Part shown: piece by piece, positions 24,801 to 39,800 of the stretch
How positions within the stretch are numbered: the stretch's first letter is position 1
Layout: every line of letters starts with the position of its first letter
NCBI GenBank assembly: GCA_030998225.1
Contig: JAPYXD010000737.1
Span: 2,294,001 to 2,358,000, forward strand
From: Diplolepis rosae
Lineage: Eukaryota; Arthropoda; Insecta; Hymenoptera; Diplolepididae
DNA: 64,000 nt
Direction of reading: 5' to 3'
Made by a program: the position numbers and the translations under genes
The notes under the pieces: model-generated
Told to the model about the DNA's origin: nothing
Seen by the model: only the letters and a program-made list of their open reading frames with translations
The model's database searches: none

Positions 24801-27800
24801 GAGGACAAGTTTGGCAGCAATGGACGCGAATTTCAGAGAGGAAAATATTTCTAGTGAAAAAGAGCATACACTCCCTCGGACAGCGAGATGCGACGAAATG
24901 TCACATAGCCCACCTAGGCAAAAAAGTCCTAGGTCGGGTAGAAAAATTAGGGACAATAACGCGCAAAGACTTCCCTCGGCAAACAAGCGTTTACAAAACG
25001 TGGCAAAAATAAACGTAGACGCGATTTCCCAAGCGCCATCTACTTCGGCGACGATTATATGCAGGGATTGCCTTTCTTATGGCATACCTGCACCTCACGA
25101 CCACAGTACAATGCAATGTACTAAGAAGCAGCAAATTTTTTGCTACAAATGTGGTCGTGCAGGATATAGAACCCCGGATTGTCCTACACCGGAGTGTAAA
25201 GCTTCCAAAAAGCCTCCGGGAAACGCGAAACCAGCTCAGCGCTAAAGGTCAGCGCTGAACCCAGCCCAATTTTATCAGACCTTGCTACCAGCGTCTCTAA
25301 TGAGCACTCTGTTTCTCCATTTTTCTCGCCCTTATCGTATTCTGGCGGGGAGGGGGCGCGTATGTCGCCTGGCGAATCACGCGTATATCTCGATTCCGAT
25401 AAGTTCTCGGAAAACGATTGCGCAGCCTTCAAATTTTATGAACAAGGCACACGATTTTTCGTGAAATTAAAAATCGCCAACAGAGAACTCGACGCGCTAG
25501 TGGACTCGGGTTCCACGAAATCCATTCTGGGTAAAGAGGGGATAGAATTAGCCACAGAATTTAACCAAGAGATTAAACCCTCTGAAGTTAAAGCTATTCT
25601 ATTCCCGAACGGTAGCATAGAATCAGTTTTAGGGCAAATGGCTCTGGTAGAGGATTTCCTTAAGCGCGAGTTAAAGGTTTCAAAAAAGGAACTGGGTGCT
25701 ACCCACCTTGCCAAACATACCATTGATGTGGGTGACCATCCGCCCATCAAGCAGAAGTACCATGTTCGGTCTCCCGCTGTGATGGACGAGATGAATAAGC
25801 TGATGGACAAGCTAATTGAACAAAAATTAATTGAGCCATCTAATAGTGCTTGGTCCTCACCGGTTGTTACGGCAAGGAAGTCGAATGGCACTTATCATCT
25901 GTGCATCGACCTCAGGGAAATAAACCGAGTCTCTAAGAAGGACGCTTATCCTCTTCCGTCAATGACAAACATCCTGGATAAACTTCAGAAAGCTAATTAT
26001 ATTAGCACGATTGACCTGGACCAGGCTTTCCATCAGGTACCATTAGATGAGAAGAGTAAGGAACTCACCGCGTTCACGGTGCCAGGACGCGGTCTTTTCC
26101 AATTTACTCGCATGCCTTTTGGACTTACCAACGCCACTGCGACGTTCCAGCGTTTAATCGATAAAGTCATTGGCCCGGAATTGGAACCTCATGCGTTCGC
26201 CTATTTCGACGACGTCATAATAGTGAGCGAGACCTTCGAAGATCACCTCAAATGGTTGAAAGAGGTATTAGATCGACTCGCTGCTGCTGGTCTCTCAGTC
26301 AACCCCGATAAATGCCTATTCTTCCGAAGCGAGATCAGATACCTTGGTTTCCTCATTAACAACGAGGGCGTCAAGGTTGATTCAAGCAAGCTGGCCCCTA
26401 TTTTGGACTTGCCAGCGCCGCGAAATATCCGCAAACTTCGGAGTTTTCTAGGTTCGGCAGGTTGGTATCGGCGCTTTATACCGAACTTTGCAACAGTAGC
26501 AGAGCCCCTTTTCCGACTATTAAAGAAAGCGCAGCCCTTTGATTGGCAGGCAGAGCAGGAGGCTGCATTTGAGGCGATCAAAACCGCCTTAACTACAGCG
26601 CCAGTAGTTGATTGCCCAGATTTCGCGCATCCGTTCACTCTACAAACAGATGCAAGCTCCACTGGAGTTGGAGCAGTCCTGACCCAGACGATAGAAGGTG
26701 TAGAGCGCGTAATCGCTTACGCCAGCTGCTCCCTGTCAGCCGCCGAGCGTGATTACTCAGTGACTGAGAAGGAATGCCTGGCCGTCGTCTGGGCAATTAA
26801 AAAGTTCCGTGAATATCTGGAAGTATTCCGTTTCACGGTCGTGACAACTTACAAACAAAAGAATTATCCATTTTTACACCAACCAACCATGCCCTACCAA
26901 AATCTGCCCAATAATTGACGCAAGACAGTCAAAATCGCCAGTTATACAGAGGTCTTAAAATCTGCTAAAAAATAAAGAATGGAGACAGAAAATGTCTAGT
27001 TCTAGTCCCTTAGAAAAAGACAATGCAGTACAAGCACGTGTCAGCGCAGAGTTCAAGCGTGGTGACAAACAAATAGAAAAAGAAATGATGAAAAACCCTG
27101 GTAAGGATGAGCAAAATAAATGGAAGCTTAAAAGAGAGAAGAACGAGGAAATCGAAAATAAAAAATCATCAGTGGAAAAATTAGAAAGGGTAAAAAAAAC
27201 ACATTAGATTAAGTTCAGGAACAACGCAATAATTAAAAATAATATTAAAAAGGTGGGAATAAACAAAAAAGCGTTCGACGAAGCGAAAGACGATACTGGT
27301 AAAGGAATAATAGAATTTAAGGAATGCCAAGGTCAACAATTGAGAAAATCAATTGAAAGAAAAGTAAAGAAAACAGAAATAAAATTAGAACCCACATATT
27401 TGATATTACAACGCCTCACCCAAAATAAGAGAGTACATATACGAAGAAAGAAAATATATTTCAACAATTGATCTCCGTTCGGCATATTACCAAATACCAT
27501 TAGAAGTAGAATCAAGGCAAATAACAGCATTTAGAGTGCCAGGAAAAGGAATGTATCAGTTTAAGAGAATGCCATATAAATTAACAAACGCGCCTGCTAC
27601 ATTCCAGCGCCCAATGGACAAAATAATAACATCAAACTCAAAACTTAATGTATTCTGTTATCTCGATGATATAATTGTAGTAACGAAAAATTTGAAAAAA
27701 CACTCAAAATACTTAGAAATAGGTTTAGAAAAAATAAGTAAAGCAAAATTAACAATTAGTTTGGAAAAATGCGAATTTGAATGTTCAAAAGTAAAATATT

Positions 27801-30800
27801 TAGGGTTCGTAGTTAATGAGAATGGACTACAAATAGTCGAGGATAAAATAAAACTTAGACTAGAATTCTCAACGCCGAAAAACGTTAAGCAACTACAAAG
27901 AATTATATGAGACGGCCCAGCCTCGAGTCTTGGCCGATTTAGGAGAAAAAGGGAGCGAAATCCCCGAAAGTAATCACATAATAAGGATAAACACATTCAG
28001 CAAAAACTCGCACGAAAAAATCGTGAGGTTTAAATGACTCTTAGTGCCTTAATTATTCATTAAACACCAAACCAGAAATGCGTGTGGGTCGAACACAGTT
28101 GTCTAGTTTTCACGGACATTCTTGTTCGTGATCTCAGAGAGCGCCGTACTAGCCTGCGTTTCCTTCCACAAACAAATATTCAGATCCTATGATAATAAAA
28201 TGGTATTTTACTTCGATATTGAAATTTTATTGTAGTTAATATGTATATAATAAGTAATAGAAATGATAGCTGATGGATATCAATATCGAATTTATAAACA
28301 AACCTCGAAAATTGTTAAAGCACTATAAGTAATGAGCCAAAATGAACATCCTAAGTATAAATAAATAATACGCGACGATGAAATGATTTTCCCCTCATCT
28401 GTGCACATAGGAAATCTCCACGTGGATATTAAGTGCCTTCGCGCTACCACCTGATAGAAGCGCGTGTCTAGCCAGAGAGCGCGTGTGATTGGCGCCTTAA
28501 AATACGGGCGGCCAATCAACGAGCAGCTATACCATGCATGGTTCGTCACCCGTGCCAGGAGAAACGCGTATAGGGTAAAGACACTCTCCTCGTTAAAGCA
28601 CGGTATGTCCTCTCTTTCCAGCGCGTACAGATTTCCAAACACCTCTACGTGACATAGTGTGCGATTTTTTGAGATAAAAAGCACATTGCCATGATCGCGA
28701 AAACGTTAGCTTTCTTTTGATACCAATTTGGATGCCCAGAGCGGTTTGAAAAGGGTGGAAATTATAGTCTTCAAATTTCGTAATTTATTGATCGGACTGG
28801 ACTGGATCGCGGTTGGTAATTGAGGCGCGCGCATATTAATTAAGGAGGGAATTTACCAAAGAGGTGGAAATCCGAAGTGATGTGCTTGGTTGTAGATCCT
28901 CAAAAATCAGTCCGTTGCCGCACCTAATAAAGGCTTGGACTTATTCCCCAGAGAGGGAAAAATAGATCGCATTACCGCACCTAATATTTTGAGAACTTAA
29001 TCGCACCTGCTCTCTGTCCCTCCGTAGCTAGGGATCGCTGGGCTTTATTTTTTTTTGTTTTCTTAGATTTTTAAATTTCAAACTCGGTTATTTCTTTTCT
29101 AAATACTTGGTTAGCTCGGCTCGTGCCACAAGTAGTGTGAACTCTTATATCGAGGGACACATAGAACGTGGCACTCCCAATCTTTAATATAAAAAGAAAA
29201 GAGAGTAGTTTGAAGGCGTCGAATCCCCACGGGGAGCTTCACCCAAAAAAACTGCTCAGTCCAGTCGCGCCTCGCAAGCGCCGAACACCCTCGGGAGCTT
29301 CGTTTGTGAGTAAACGCCCCATCCTTTATCCACTGAGCAAAGCCTACCAAGTAACGCGTGCTTTTATAGAAAAATAAATAATAATATGGGAGGAAGGCAT
29401 TTGATGAACTGTGGCAGGCTTGTGTTACTAATTATACAGTGCACTGTTCACATATCATGCCTCATTTTATCAAAATAAATGGTTTGTTGGAGGGAGGGAG
29501 AACTCCAGATAATTGGAATACTTATGTATGTGTAAAAAAATACATATGGTAAACCTATTGATCAAAACCTTTTAGTTTCATATGTAGGGAAATTCCCACA
29601 AATTAGTACGCGTGCGGTTGTTGAGATTTAATAGGTATTTCTGGTTTCAGAGTTCTTCAACAATTGAAACCCCCGGACAATTAAAGAACCTAGCGAAGTT
29701 CAAGTCCACAGAAATTATTTACAACGTGAGTTTCTTTTGGTATTCTCACTCGTGAAATAAAATCCCAACTCGCGAGATTTTCCCCCTTCGTGTGACCCAA
29801 AAACAGTTTTTAAAAAGAGAACTTTTGAGCCAAAATAGGCCAAAATTGTTTAAGCGTAAAAAAAGAGAAATTAAAAATTAAAAAGGTAGAAATGTTTCAA
29901 CTGCCTCAATATATAATTTGTAAATTATTAATTAATTAGTCAACATTGCCTTACAAAGAGTAAAAATTAATAAAATTCGAAATTGAAAAGGTCAAAATTT
30001 TTCATATAGGAATGACATCGTGGTACAGAAGATTCATACCAAAATTCTCTGAAATAATAAAACCTCTACAAACCTTATTAAGAAAAGGAGTAGAGTGGAA
30101 ATGGAGCATAAAACCGATTTCAACTCGAAACCGATGCAAGCGATACGGGTTTAGGAGCTCTCTTAACACAAAACATAGAAAAAAATAACCACTTAATAGA
30201 ATTCGCAAGTAGAGGCCTCAACGAGGCAGAGAAAAAGAATGCCTAGCAGTAGTATGGGCAATACGCGAGTTCAGACCTTATTTAGAAGGATACTCTTTCA
30301 AAGTGGTAACGGATCAAATTCCTCTGAAATGGTTGCATAATTTACAGATTTTACGTTCAGACGAGGAGCGGGCGGGTCGATTATCGACCTCACGATTGCC
30401 GCGCCCCGTCTTGCCTCCAGGATAGGCGACTGGTGCGTCCTCGATGTAATAACATTGAGTGACCACCGGTGCATTGAGTTTAGCATCCAGGAACGGAGTC
30501 ACCCAGTGAATACGGGAAGGGGCGGCAAGGTAAGGAGCCCCTCCTGGAACACAAAACGACTCAGCAAAGACAAGCTTCGCGAACATCTTGAAGAAACCAG
30601 GCTCATAGATGAGCTTGGTTGGCCAAAGTCTGCCTGGTCGTTGGAGAACACTGTGTGGGCGGCGAGGCGGAAAGTGGTCGCAGCATGCGACCACTCCATG
30701 CCCCGCCGCGGGCACAGGCGTACCGGGGACTCGATGTACTGGTGGAACGACCAGTTGTCCGTCCTGCGTCGAAAGTGCCTTACAGCGCGGCAGAGTTTTA

Positions 30801-33800
30801 CCCGCTCAAAGGGTGATCCTCTGCTGCGCGAGGCATGGAAAAAAGAAAAATCAGCCCTGAAGCAAGGCATAAAGAAAAGTCGACTTCAGTGCTGGAAAGA
30901 CTTAATCGGGGAAGTCAAAAAGGACCCATGGGGTCTCGCCTTCAAAATAGTCACCAAGAGATTGGTGATTAGAAGAAAGACCCCGGGCCTGGATAGTGCC
31001 GATCGTGTCAAGTACATTGTGCGAAGCTTGTTCCCGCATGTAGAGCCGTTCCAAAGACAGGACCGAAGCATTGATATACGCAATGCGTTCAATACCGCGA
31101 GATGGAACATCTGCATCGAGGCGATGGTGCGGAAAAAGGTTCCAGACTACATGTTGCGAATGATAGATGACTATCTGAGCGACAGGTGGGTGATATGTGA
31201 GGGCGACAAATGGTCTCTCAAGGAAGAGATGACATGTGGCGCCCCTCAAGGGTCGCGGGTGGGTCCTCTCGTTTGGAATGTCATGTACGAGGATTTCCTG
31301 CGCATGGACCTGCCTGCTGGAACGAGCATCATCGGCTTCGCGGACGACGCACTTGTCGTGTGCGCTGCTGACAACGTCGGAATTCCGGAGCTGAGGATCA
31401 ATGATATTCTGTGGCGGGAAAAGCGTTAGTGAGATAGCAGAGGCCTGAAAATGGCCCCTGAGAAGACCGAGGCTTTGCTGGTCACAGACAGGAGATCCTT
31501 CCAATATCCGAAGATCGCTCTCGTGGAAAATGAAATCGAGTGGAAAAAGAACATTAAGTACCTGGGAGTGCAGTTGAATCGAAGGCTTAGCTTCGGCGAA
31601 CATCTGCAGATCGCGACTGCCAAAGCCATCCAATGTGGGGCCACCCTGACTCGGCTTATGCCCAACATTGGTGGACCCAGGGAAGCTAAGAGAAGGCTGG
31701 TGGCGAGCGTCGTAAACTCGAAGCTTCATTATGCAGCTCCGATCTGGACAAGCGCCCTTAACAACCATGCTATCCTGAAGAAGCTGTTCTCGGCACAGAG
31801 AGGTATGGTGATGAGAATTGTCTCCAGGGATCCCAGATCTGAAACCGACGCAGTGTCTAACACTCTCAGCCTGCCTGTCGGTGTGAAGCGGGTAGGGAGC
31901 AAAGACGGGGCACGTTGTCATTTTTCTTTCCTCGTCACTCTTGCATGCGAGAACGTCTCGTCCCCTTTCCTCTTATTCTCCTCGCTTCTTCGTTACAATG
32001 CATGCGTTTTCAACTGTTCCAAGTTTTAGATTTCAGGTTCAGGCTGTCGTTTATCGAGTCGAAATTGAGAAATGTGTTTTTCTCGACTCCGTGCAAAAGA
32101 GGCGCGAAGCAGACGACAATTTCGAATTTACAGAATATGTAGTTATGGAAAAAATACTTCTTTTTTCGATATTTTAATCAATTTTTTCCTAAAATAAACA
32201 TCTATAAGATTTAAAAAAATTATGGAATCATTTTTAAAGTCTAAACATTATTTTAAAGTGGAAATTTGAAATTAATAAATATTTACAATTTGAATCTATA
32301 TATAAATTGAAAATATTTGGAATTTTTAAAGGAAAGTTTAAATTAAAAATTTCGAATTTCCATACTTTTTACCAATTTTGTACATTTACAAAATTTTCAA
32401 TTAGCAAATTATTTAGCATTAAGAAGAGATAAACATAAAATTTAAGATTGAATATTACATTCACAATTTTATGTTAGACATATTTTCATCTCACTTTTTG
32501 CAGCCTGATCACAGACTTTTCATTCAAAAAATGAATTGCTTTACGGAAAAGAAAAATTTTCTAATGGGAGGAGATAAATTAAAAAGCTAAAAAATGTGTT
32601 CAGTGATATTTGCATGTGATCACATAAGTATTTATTGATTTCAAATTTTACATGAAAATTTTTTGATCAAGTTCGTGTTTAAATCTTGTCACCATTTTAC
32701 AACATCTTATGGGCAGCTACAATCTGTTAAATGAAATATTTTGTAATTCTTAATTTGCCTGTTCTTCTGAAATCGTAGGAAAAATTCAAAGTCGATAAAT
32801 GGTTAAAATTTTATATCAAGATTTCAATTGCAAAAGTTTAAAGCTTTGTGAATAAACTGCTTCATATTTAGAAAATACTTCAACTCTGTGAAGCATTTTT
32901 ATATTTCAAGTGTAAAATCTGTGCTTAGGTCACAAAGAAGTAAGATAAAAATACTTTCATTATAAAATTAAGAATGTAGATTTAGCACACTCATTAGGTC
33001 AAATGTTTATTACTTCTTCATGTAAAATACTTTGCACATAATTCTCTGATTACATATTTAACCCGGTTGAACAAAAGAAAATCAACCGTGTATACGTCAG
33101 AGGTACAAGAAGAATTTAAGCCTCAATTTCCCAATTTCAACAATTTTGTTAAAAATGTATATAGGTATAAAGATTTTGGGATGATGCCCTATTTACTCTT
33201 ATTCCAGACTCATACTACCACTCCTGGAAAGAGAGAGGGGAAAAGAGAATTTTCTCTTGATTCTTGGATTACCGGGATCTGCTAAAATTTCCTTATGAAA
33301 TCTAATTAGAATATTTTATGAAAAATTATCACTACTACCGTATGGAGATTCGGTAATATTAATTTTTCTGCGATTTTTCGATGCTTTGTGCCACTTTTTT
33401 TGTTTAAGGAAAAGTGCAAAAAAAACTGGAATTGGTCTTTAGATAGTACGACGATGATTTTCGTTGACGTACGTTCGATGTAATTCCCGAGAATTTATCA
33501 CTAGATGGTCTTTTACAAGTTATTATCCTCAACTAGTGAAATAGGTAATCGACCATCACGATCAACGGAATTGGACCTTTAAAATGATCCGCCGAAGATG
33601 GATATGCTGAAATATATTTTTATATAATTTAATATATCTTAAGTATTTTGCTCTCGACAAATAGAGACTTGTGACGGACTGTCCTCGGCAGTACACTCAG
33701 TCAAGTTCTTCCCCACCAGCATACCGACCAGCGCGCGCAGCAGCGACCCCTACTACTCTCTGCCTTCCCCCACCACGCGCGGATGGGTATAAAGGGAAGG

Positions 33801-36800
33801 CCGAAGAGCCGAGAAAGGGCAGTTCGCCCAGGGCGGCGAGCCGGGTCACACCGGAGCGTCGCACTGGGCGAGCGGCCCGAAGATGCCTCTCCTGGTGGGT
33901 ACTCTCGCAGGAAGGTATCTCCAGCACCCTCACACTTCCTGGTGGAGCCGGACCGAGCACTGGCGAGAGGGCGCTCCCATGGCCAGTCCTCGGTGCGAGC
34001 TGGCACTTAGCTTCAGGTTCCCCTGACTAGGTGCTGCTCAGGCTTCACCAGGATGTGGCAACCACCCCGACCGGACCAATCCCCAGAGGATGCCGCGTCG
34101 AACACCGACGAATGGGTTCCCCCATGGTCGGCTTTCGACATGGGCCGGGAATCAGCTTCAGGCGCACCTGACTGACCCTGGCCCCGACATCCCTGGGTGA
34201 GGACGTCACACCCCGACCGGACTAATCCCCGGAGGATGCCGTGTCGAACACCGACGAATGGTTTCCCCCATGGTCGGCTTTCGACATGGGCCGGGAATCA
34301 GCTTCAGGCGCACCTGACTGACCCTATCCACTTTTCGTCAACAATGTCATTCATCACTTGTCTTGAACACAGAGCATAATGGAGTGGTGCACCGTCGTGT
34401 TGCATCCACATGTTCATGCGAACATGTAAGGGCACGTCTTCCATTAATTAAGGCAGTACGTTTTGCAGAAAGTTTGCGTAAACTTGCCCAGTCAAGCGAC
34501 ATTCAAAAAAATATGGACCAAGTACGTGATCGCCGACAATGCCGCATCAAGAATTAACGGACCACGGATGTTGAAATAATACACTTTTCATCCATCGAGG
34601 ATTTTCCTTTGCCCAATAATGTATATTATGCCTTTTCAGATTTCCCGTATTTGCGAAGTTAGCTTCGTCAGAAAAAAGAACATGACTTAAAAATAAGACA
34701 TCTGTGCGCATTTTTCCAACAATCCAATTACAGACATTTACGCGTTTTAGTAAATCATTGCCGAACAAATCCTGATGGAATGACATACGATACGGATGGA
34801 ACTTGTGTTGATGTAAGATTCGTAACACAGATTGCTGACTAATTCCACTCTTTTTTTCCATTTGCCTGCTGCTCGTATGTGGATTTAGTGCAGCAAAAGC
34901 TAAGATACTAGCCGCATTATTTTCATTAACAATTGGTCGACGTTTGACTCGTGCTTGTTTCTCTGTACCGAAGCTACAGAAACGGTTAGCTAATCGCTTG
35001 AAAGCCATGTGCGATTTTTGTTGCCTATCCGGATAACGAGCGGCATATAAATCTTGGGCGTTTCTGTAATGTTCACGGCATTCCCCCAGCACCATCAACA
35101 TATCAAAATATTCTTGAACAGTTTGAGTGCTATCGCTCTGTAACACTTTATGTGCCTCACCTTGTATATATATTTAAAATACTCGCATTCTTGAAAGGTA
35201 CTTTTAGGCTTCTCAGGAGTGCGAATTCTAACAAAAATTTTAGTTTATAGTTTATTAATTTCTTTTCCGCGCCTTTCCCATTTTTCCTCTTTTCTCTCCT
35301 ATGCCTTATACTTCACGGCGATCGAATGCTGACAACAGTCTCGCATGTAATTTAATGCATTTAATAATTTGGCTAGTTACAGCTGCATTTATATATGCAT
35401 ACGTATATATACATCACTATGCATATTGTACTCGTTAAGAATCTTATCAATTTTAATTAACCCTAATACGCAGGTGGTGAATCCAAGTTAACGGTTTTGT
35501 ATATTATGAAAAATTAATACACCAAAAATCCAATATTATTATTATATAAATGTATCATAACTTAACTAAGAGGTGGTATCTTTTCTAGATTGTATCGAAA
35601 GACATTTAGGAATTTAAGGTGAATAGATGCATCTTCCCATCTCAGTCCAGCTCGCCAATCTAGAAGTGCTGAGTCGTGGTGCTGCGCTGTCGAGGCGCTT
35701 CGGTTATGAGCGATACAAGGTGTGGGTTTAGTTCTTCTAAGTCGCGAATTAATACAGCATAGAATAAAATTCCATGCAACATTAATTCACGAATAAGAAA
35801 AAGATCACTCACCTCAACTCGCACGTAACTAGAACCGTTTTTCTCTGACTCAGGGGGTCTTAAAACGTAAAGATTTGATGAAAATTTCGAAAGTCATTTT
35901 TCGCATAAAACTAATACCTTTTAATTTACGATGAGAATGTAATAATAATAAAATTACAGTGATTAATAATTAATTAATTAAAAATAAGTACGTTTATAAT
36001 TCAAAATATTTTTACAAATATCGATATGCACTAAAAACGAAGTGTTTAGAGTGTCTGTAGAGCGGTATTGAGGATGCCAATTTACGATTCAGTGGACTTC
36101 GAATATGTTATGCCAATAATGAATATAAATATGGTACTTACTTATTGGGAAAATTGAAATTGCATACATGAATACTAGCCGTCCTTGGCCGATCGTGTGA
36201 ACCGTACTGTTACTGGAATGGATATCATTTCGATACGGTTAAGTAAAATTTCGGTAATAAGACAGTAAACTAAACGAATAGCGCAAAATTAACACTTGAC
36301 TGTTGATAGTGTGATTCTTTGTTGAATTTAACCTAATAAGCTTGACAATAAAAATCGTTAATGTTATTTCCCGGCTGTAGCAAATAGAAAAAACACGATG
36401 TCGAATTTTCACGTCTGATGAAGGCGGCTTCAAGTTCACTGTTGACTCGCTAGGGATTTCAAAAACGTAGGCTGCATGCCAACGACGCACATCGCAAAAA
36501 TGTAACCCATATTGTCGAGGCTGTTCAGCGGGCGTAAGGAACGTACTTCTTTAGTGCGTGTTTTTTTAAACAAATTTTCAAGCTCGAATACTTACCAAAT
36601 TGCTTATCACTAGCGGATCCGGTTTAGTGAACGGTCAGCGAATGCACTAACCATTCACTGACCATTCTCTGACCATTTACTGACCGTTCCCTGACCTTGC
36701 AGTATTATGAATAGGAACGGTAAAAAAAACATTCAAGTCATTGTAATTATGTTTCTGTGGTTAAATATGAATTAAAAGGTGTAGGAATAAATACATCAAT

Positions 36801-39800
36801 TTTACTTTAAAAGCGATAAAAACTAGAAAAACATCATACTAGTGTGTTTGATATTTACGTGATAAAATGAACAAGAATCTATTTCTTTGGCAAAAATCGA
36901 TTTTATTTCTCGATGTACTTTCCCCGCTAAAAAAACCGTTAGAACCCGATAGAACCCTGTTAGAATATGGGTTTCTACCTGGGTGTAAACGGTGTTGTAC
37001 ATGGTTTTAGCAAATGAGTCCTGCCCCGGGTATTATCCGGTCCTAAGAAGGGTTCTAAAGGGTTCTAAATGGATACAAAAATTGTGCGATTATCGGGTTC
37101 TATACGTGTTGGAACCATGTTGTACCCGACCCTAAGAATGGTTCTGAATGGTTCAAAAAAATGTGCGCCAATCAGGTTCCATATGGGTGTCAAGCAGATT
37201 CTAAGAAAGACTTTAAAGGATTTATCTGGGTTTTATGCGGGACCTAAAATTGTTCCACTTATATGGTCTTAAACGGGTGTTAAGCAGGTCGTATTCGACC
37301 CTAAGAAGGGTTCTGTTTGTCCATAACAGGGTTCTATACGGAACCAAACATTGTTACGCTAGGCCCTTTTAGATACGCAGAGCGCACTTGATCAAATTTG
37401 TCAATCTATGTCCCCGCTATGACTTGTTCAGACCCTGTTAGACGCCCATACTTTCGACTCAAGAGATCTCGGGTAGAACCACGGTAGACCCGTTTAGACA
37501 CCCAGAGCGCACTTGGCCAAATTTTTCAATCAATGTCTCCGCTAGGAACCGTTTAGACCCTGATAGACGCCCACACCTATGATTCCTTAGATACCTGATA
37601 CAACCACGCTGGACCCATTTAAACACCAAAAGTGCACTTTGGGAGTATAATTTTCATATTATAAATGGCGTTTTACCCGGTTCCAACCATGGTTCTGACG
37701 GTTTTTTAAAGCAAGGTTCCTTTTAGCTCGACATAACGAGTCCAACGATGTTTCAACTTTTCTATGCCTTCAAAATAATATGATTTGCCAAACCCTCCAA
37801 AATACCCTTTTGTTTCCCATACAACTTCTTCGTTCAACTTAAAACGCCTACCACACAGTTATCTCTTGAGGTTTGGGGACAGATAATAGTCGCTGGGTCA
37901 GGTCTGAAGAATACGGTAGATGCGGAAGCGATTCGAAACCCAATTCATACTTTTTTGCCTGTTAAATGTTCGATGTGTGAGATGATGCATTGTCATCATG
38001 AAAAAGGATTTCTTCTTTTTCAAATTGATCTATGACATACAGATGTAATTCCCGGAGGTTGGCAGCTTTTAATCATCGTCGGAGTCTTCTCCAAAAAGCT
38101 CCCGGAATGCCTTGTATGTTTTGGCGCCCTAAGGAATTTTGTCTTAGCAATGCATAAAAACGGAGACGGTTTTCGTCTCTTGAAAAGAAAATTCCCCAAG
38201 CTTAGTGAAGTTAGAATCAAGGAAGGAGTTTTTCAAGAACCACAAATCCGACAACTGATGTTCGGCTGTGATTTTAAAAAGAGCTTGACTGACTTTGAAA
38301 GACAAACTTGGTTGTCAGTAAAAGCTGTTATAAACAATTGAATAGGAAACATGAAATCCAGAAACTAAAACCACCTGGTAAACACCATGCTGCAGAACTT
38401 CCAGGAAATGAAAGTGAACATGTCACTAAGGATGCACCTTTTTCATTCTCACTTGGACTTCTTTCTAGAAAATTTGGGAGCAGTTAGTGATGAACACGGG
38501 AAAAGATTTCATCAAGACATCGCTGAAATCGAACAGAGGTACGAAGGTAAGTGGAGTGTGAACGCTTTAGCAGACTACTGCTGGAGTTTTTTGACAGGAG
38601 CCAAACTTTAACATTATAATGCTGGTCTTGTGCTCTGCTGCCCCAGGTGCATAGAAAGCAACAATGTCTTCTATAGGTATATCTTAAACTTTACAAATAA
38701 TGTAAACTCTGTGAATATTGTAAATATTGTAGACTTTAATGTAATGAGTTACAAGAAAGAGGACAATTATTCGCGTCAAATACTTATAAGCCGTCAAACT
38801 GGCAACTCTAAGAAATAGGCAACTTCTCTACCATGTATCTTTCGAACCGTTAAAGATGAGAGTATAAACTTTTTTGAAATTTTTTCTGCATCAAAAAAAA
38901 AAGAGAATAACATGCAGTTAAATGAAAAATAAATGATATTCAGTTGAGTATATGGTTTTTTTAAAACCATTTTTTTCGTGTTTTTAAATTACCTCGAGAA
39001 GTATACAAGGTATCGAAAAAAACAATCAATGGATTTTGCGTTAAAAAACGCATCGAAATCATATATTGTTTCACATTTGAATATTTTTTAATACCCTTTT
39101 ATCATACGATTTGTGATTTTTCGAAAAAAAATTTAACTCAAAATATCTCAAAAACCGATGTGCTGAAAAAAAGCAGAGGCCAGATTTGGGTTTAGCACAG
39201 AAAAATACTCTGGCAATGATATATCTCATCCTATAAACACATAGGTTATATTTTGTTGACTAGTGTTATCGGAACAATTTTACTTAGAAAATGTTTACAA
39301 GCTGAACACAAAAATATGTAATATAATTTTAATATATTTTTATACTTTTATATTTAGGAACATAAATGAGTCTTATTAGGAATCCTGTAATGATAAAAAC
39401 ATAGAGAGTTATTATACAATATCAACAAGTTTAAATGATAACAGTTTTAAGTAACTTTTTTCAACTAATGAACAGTTAATATGTCAATTGCTATTAGGCA
39501 GTCTCTATAAACACATCATATATTGTTATACTTCAAATCAGTTTTCAGTAAAGTCTTCAGTTTACTATAATAAATGAATCTCGAGCATTCTTTCCCAAAG
39601 AATAAATCTCCGCTCCAATTAAATCAGTTTTCGTTTTTGCATCTTCTAAAACTTTAAGTTGCTTGGCTTTCAGCTCCTCCTTTTTTTAGCAGCATATTTC
39701 CTATTTTTCCTGCTTCTAATGTAGCATTTTCCTCCTTTCGTTTCTTTTTCATATGTTCTGGATGTACTGCATGTGCATCTCTGAAATAATGAATCAATTT

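Noticed and set aside
30314..31921. Long minus-strand frames opposite the R1 element
   Set aside because: Shadow frames of the GC-rich R1 coding strand, which has the RT motifs.
33671..34030. 119-codon Arg/Pro-rich frame
   Set aside because: Frames are open on both strands because of GC composition; no recognisable domain.
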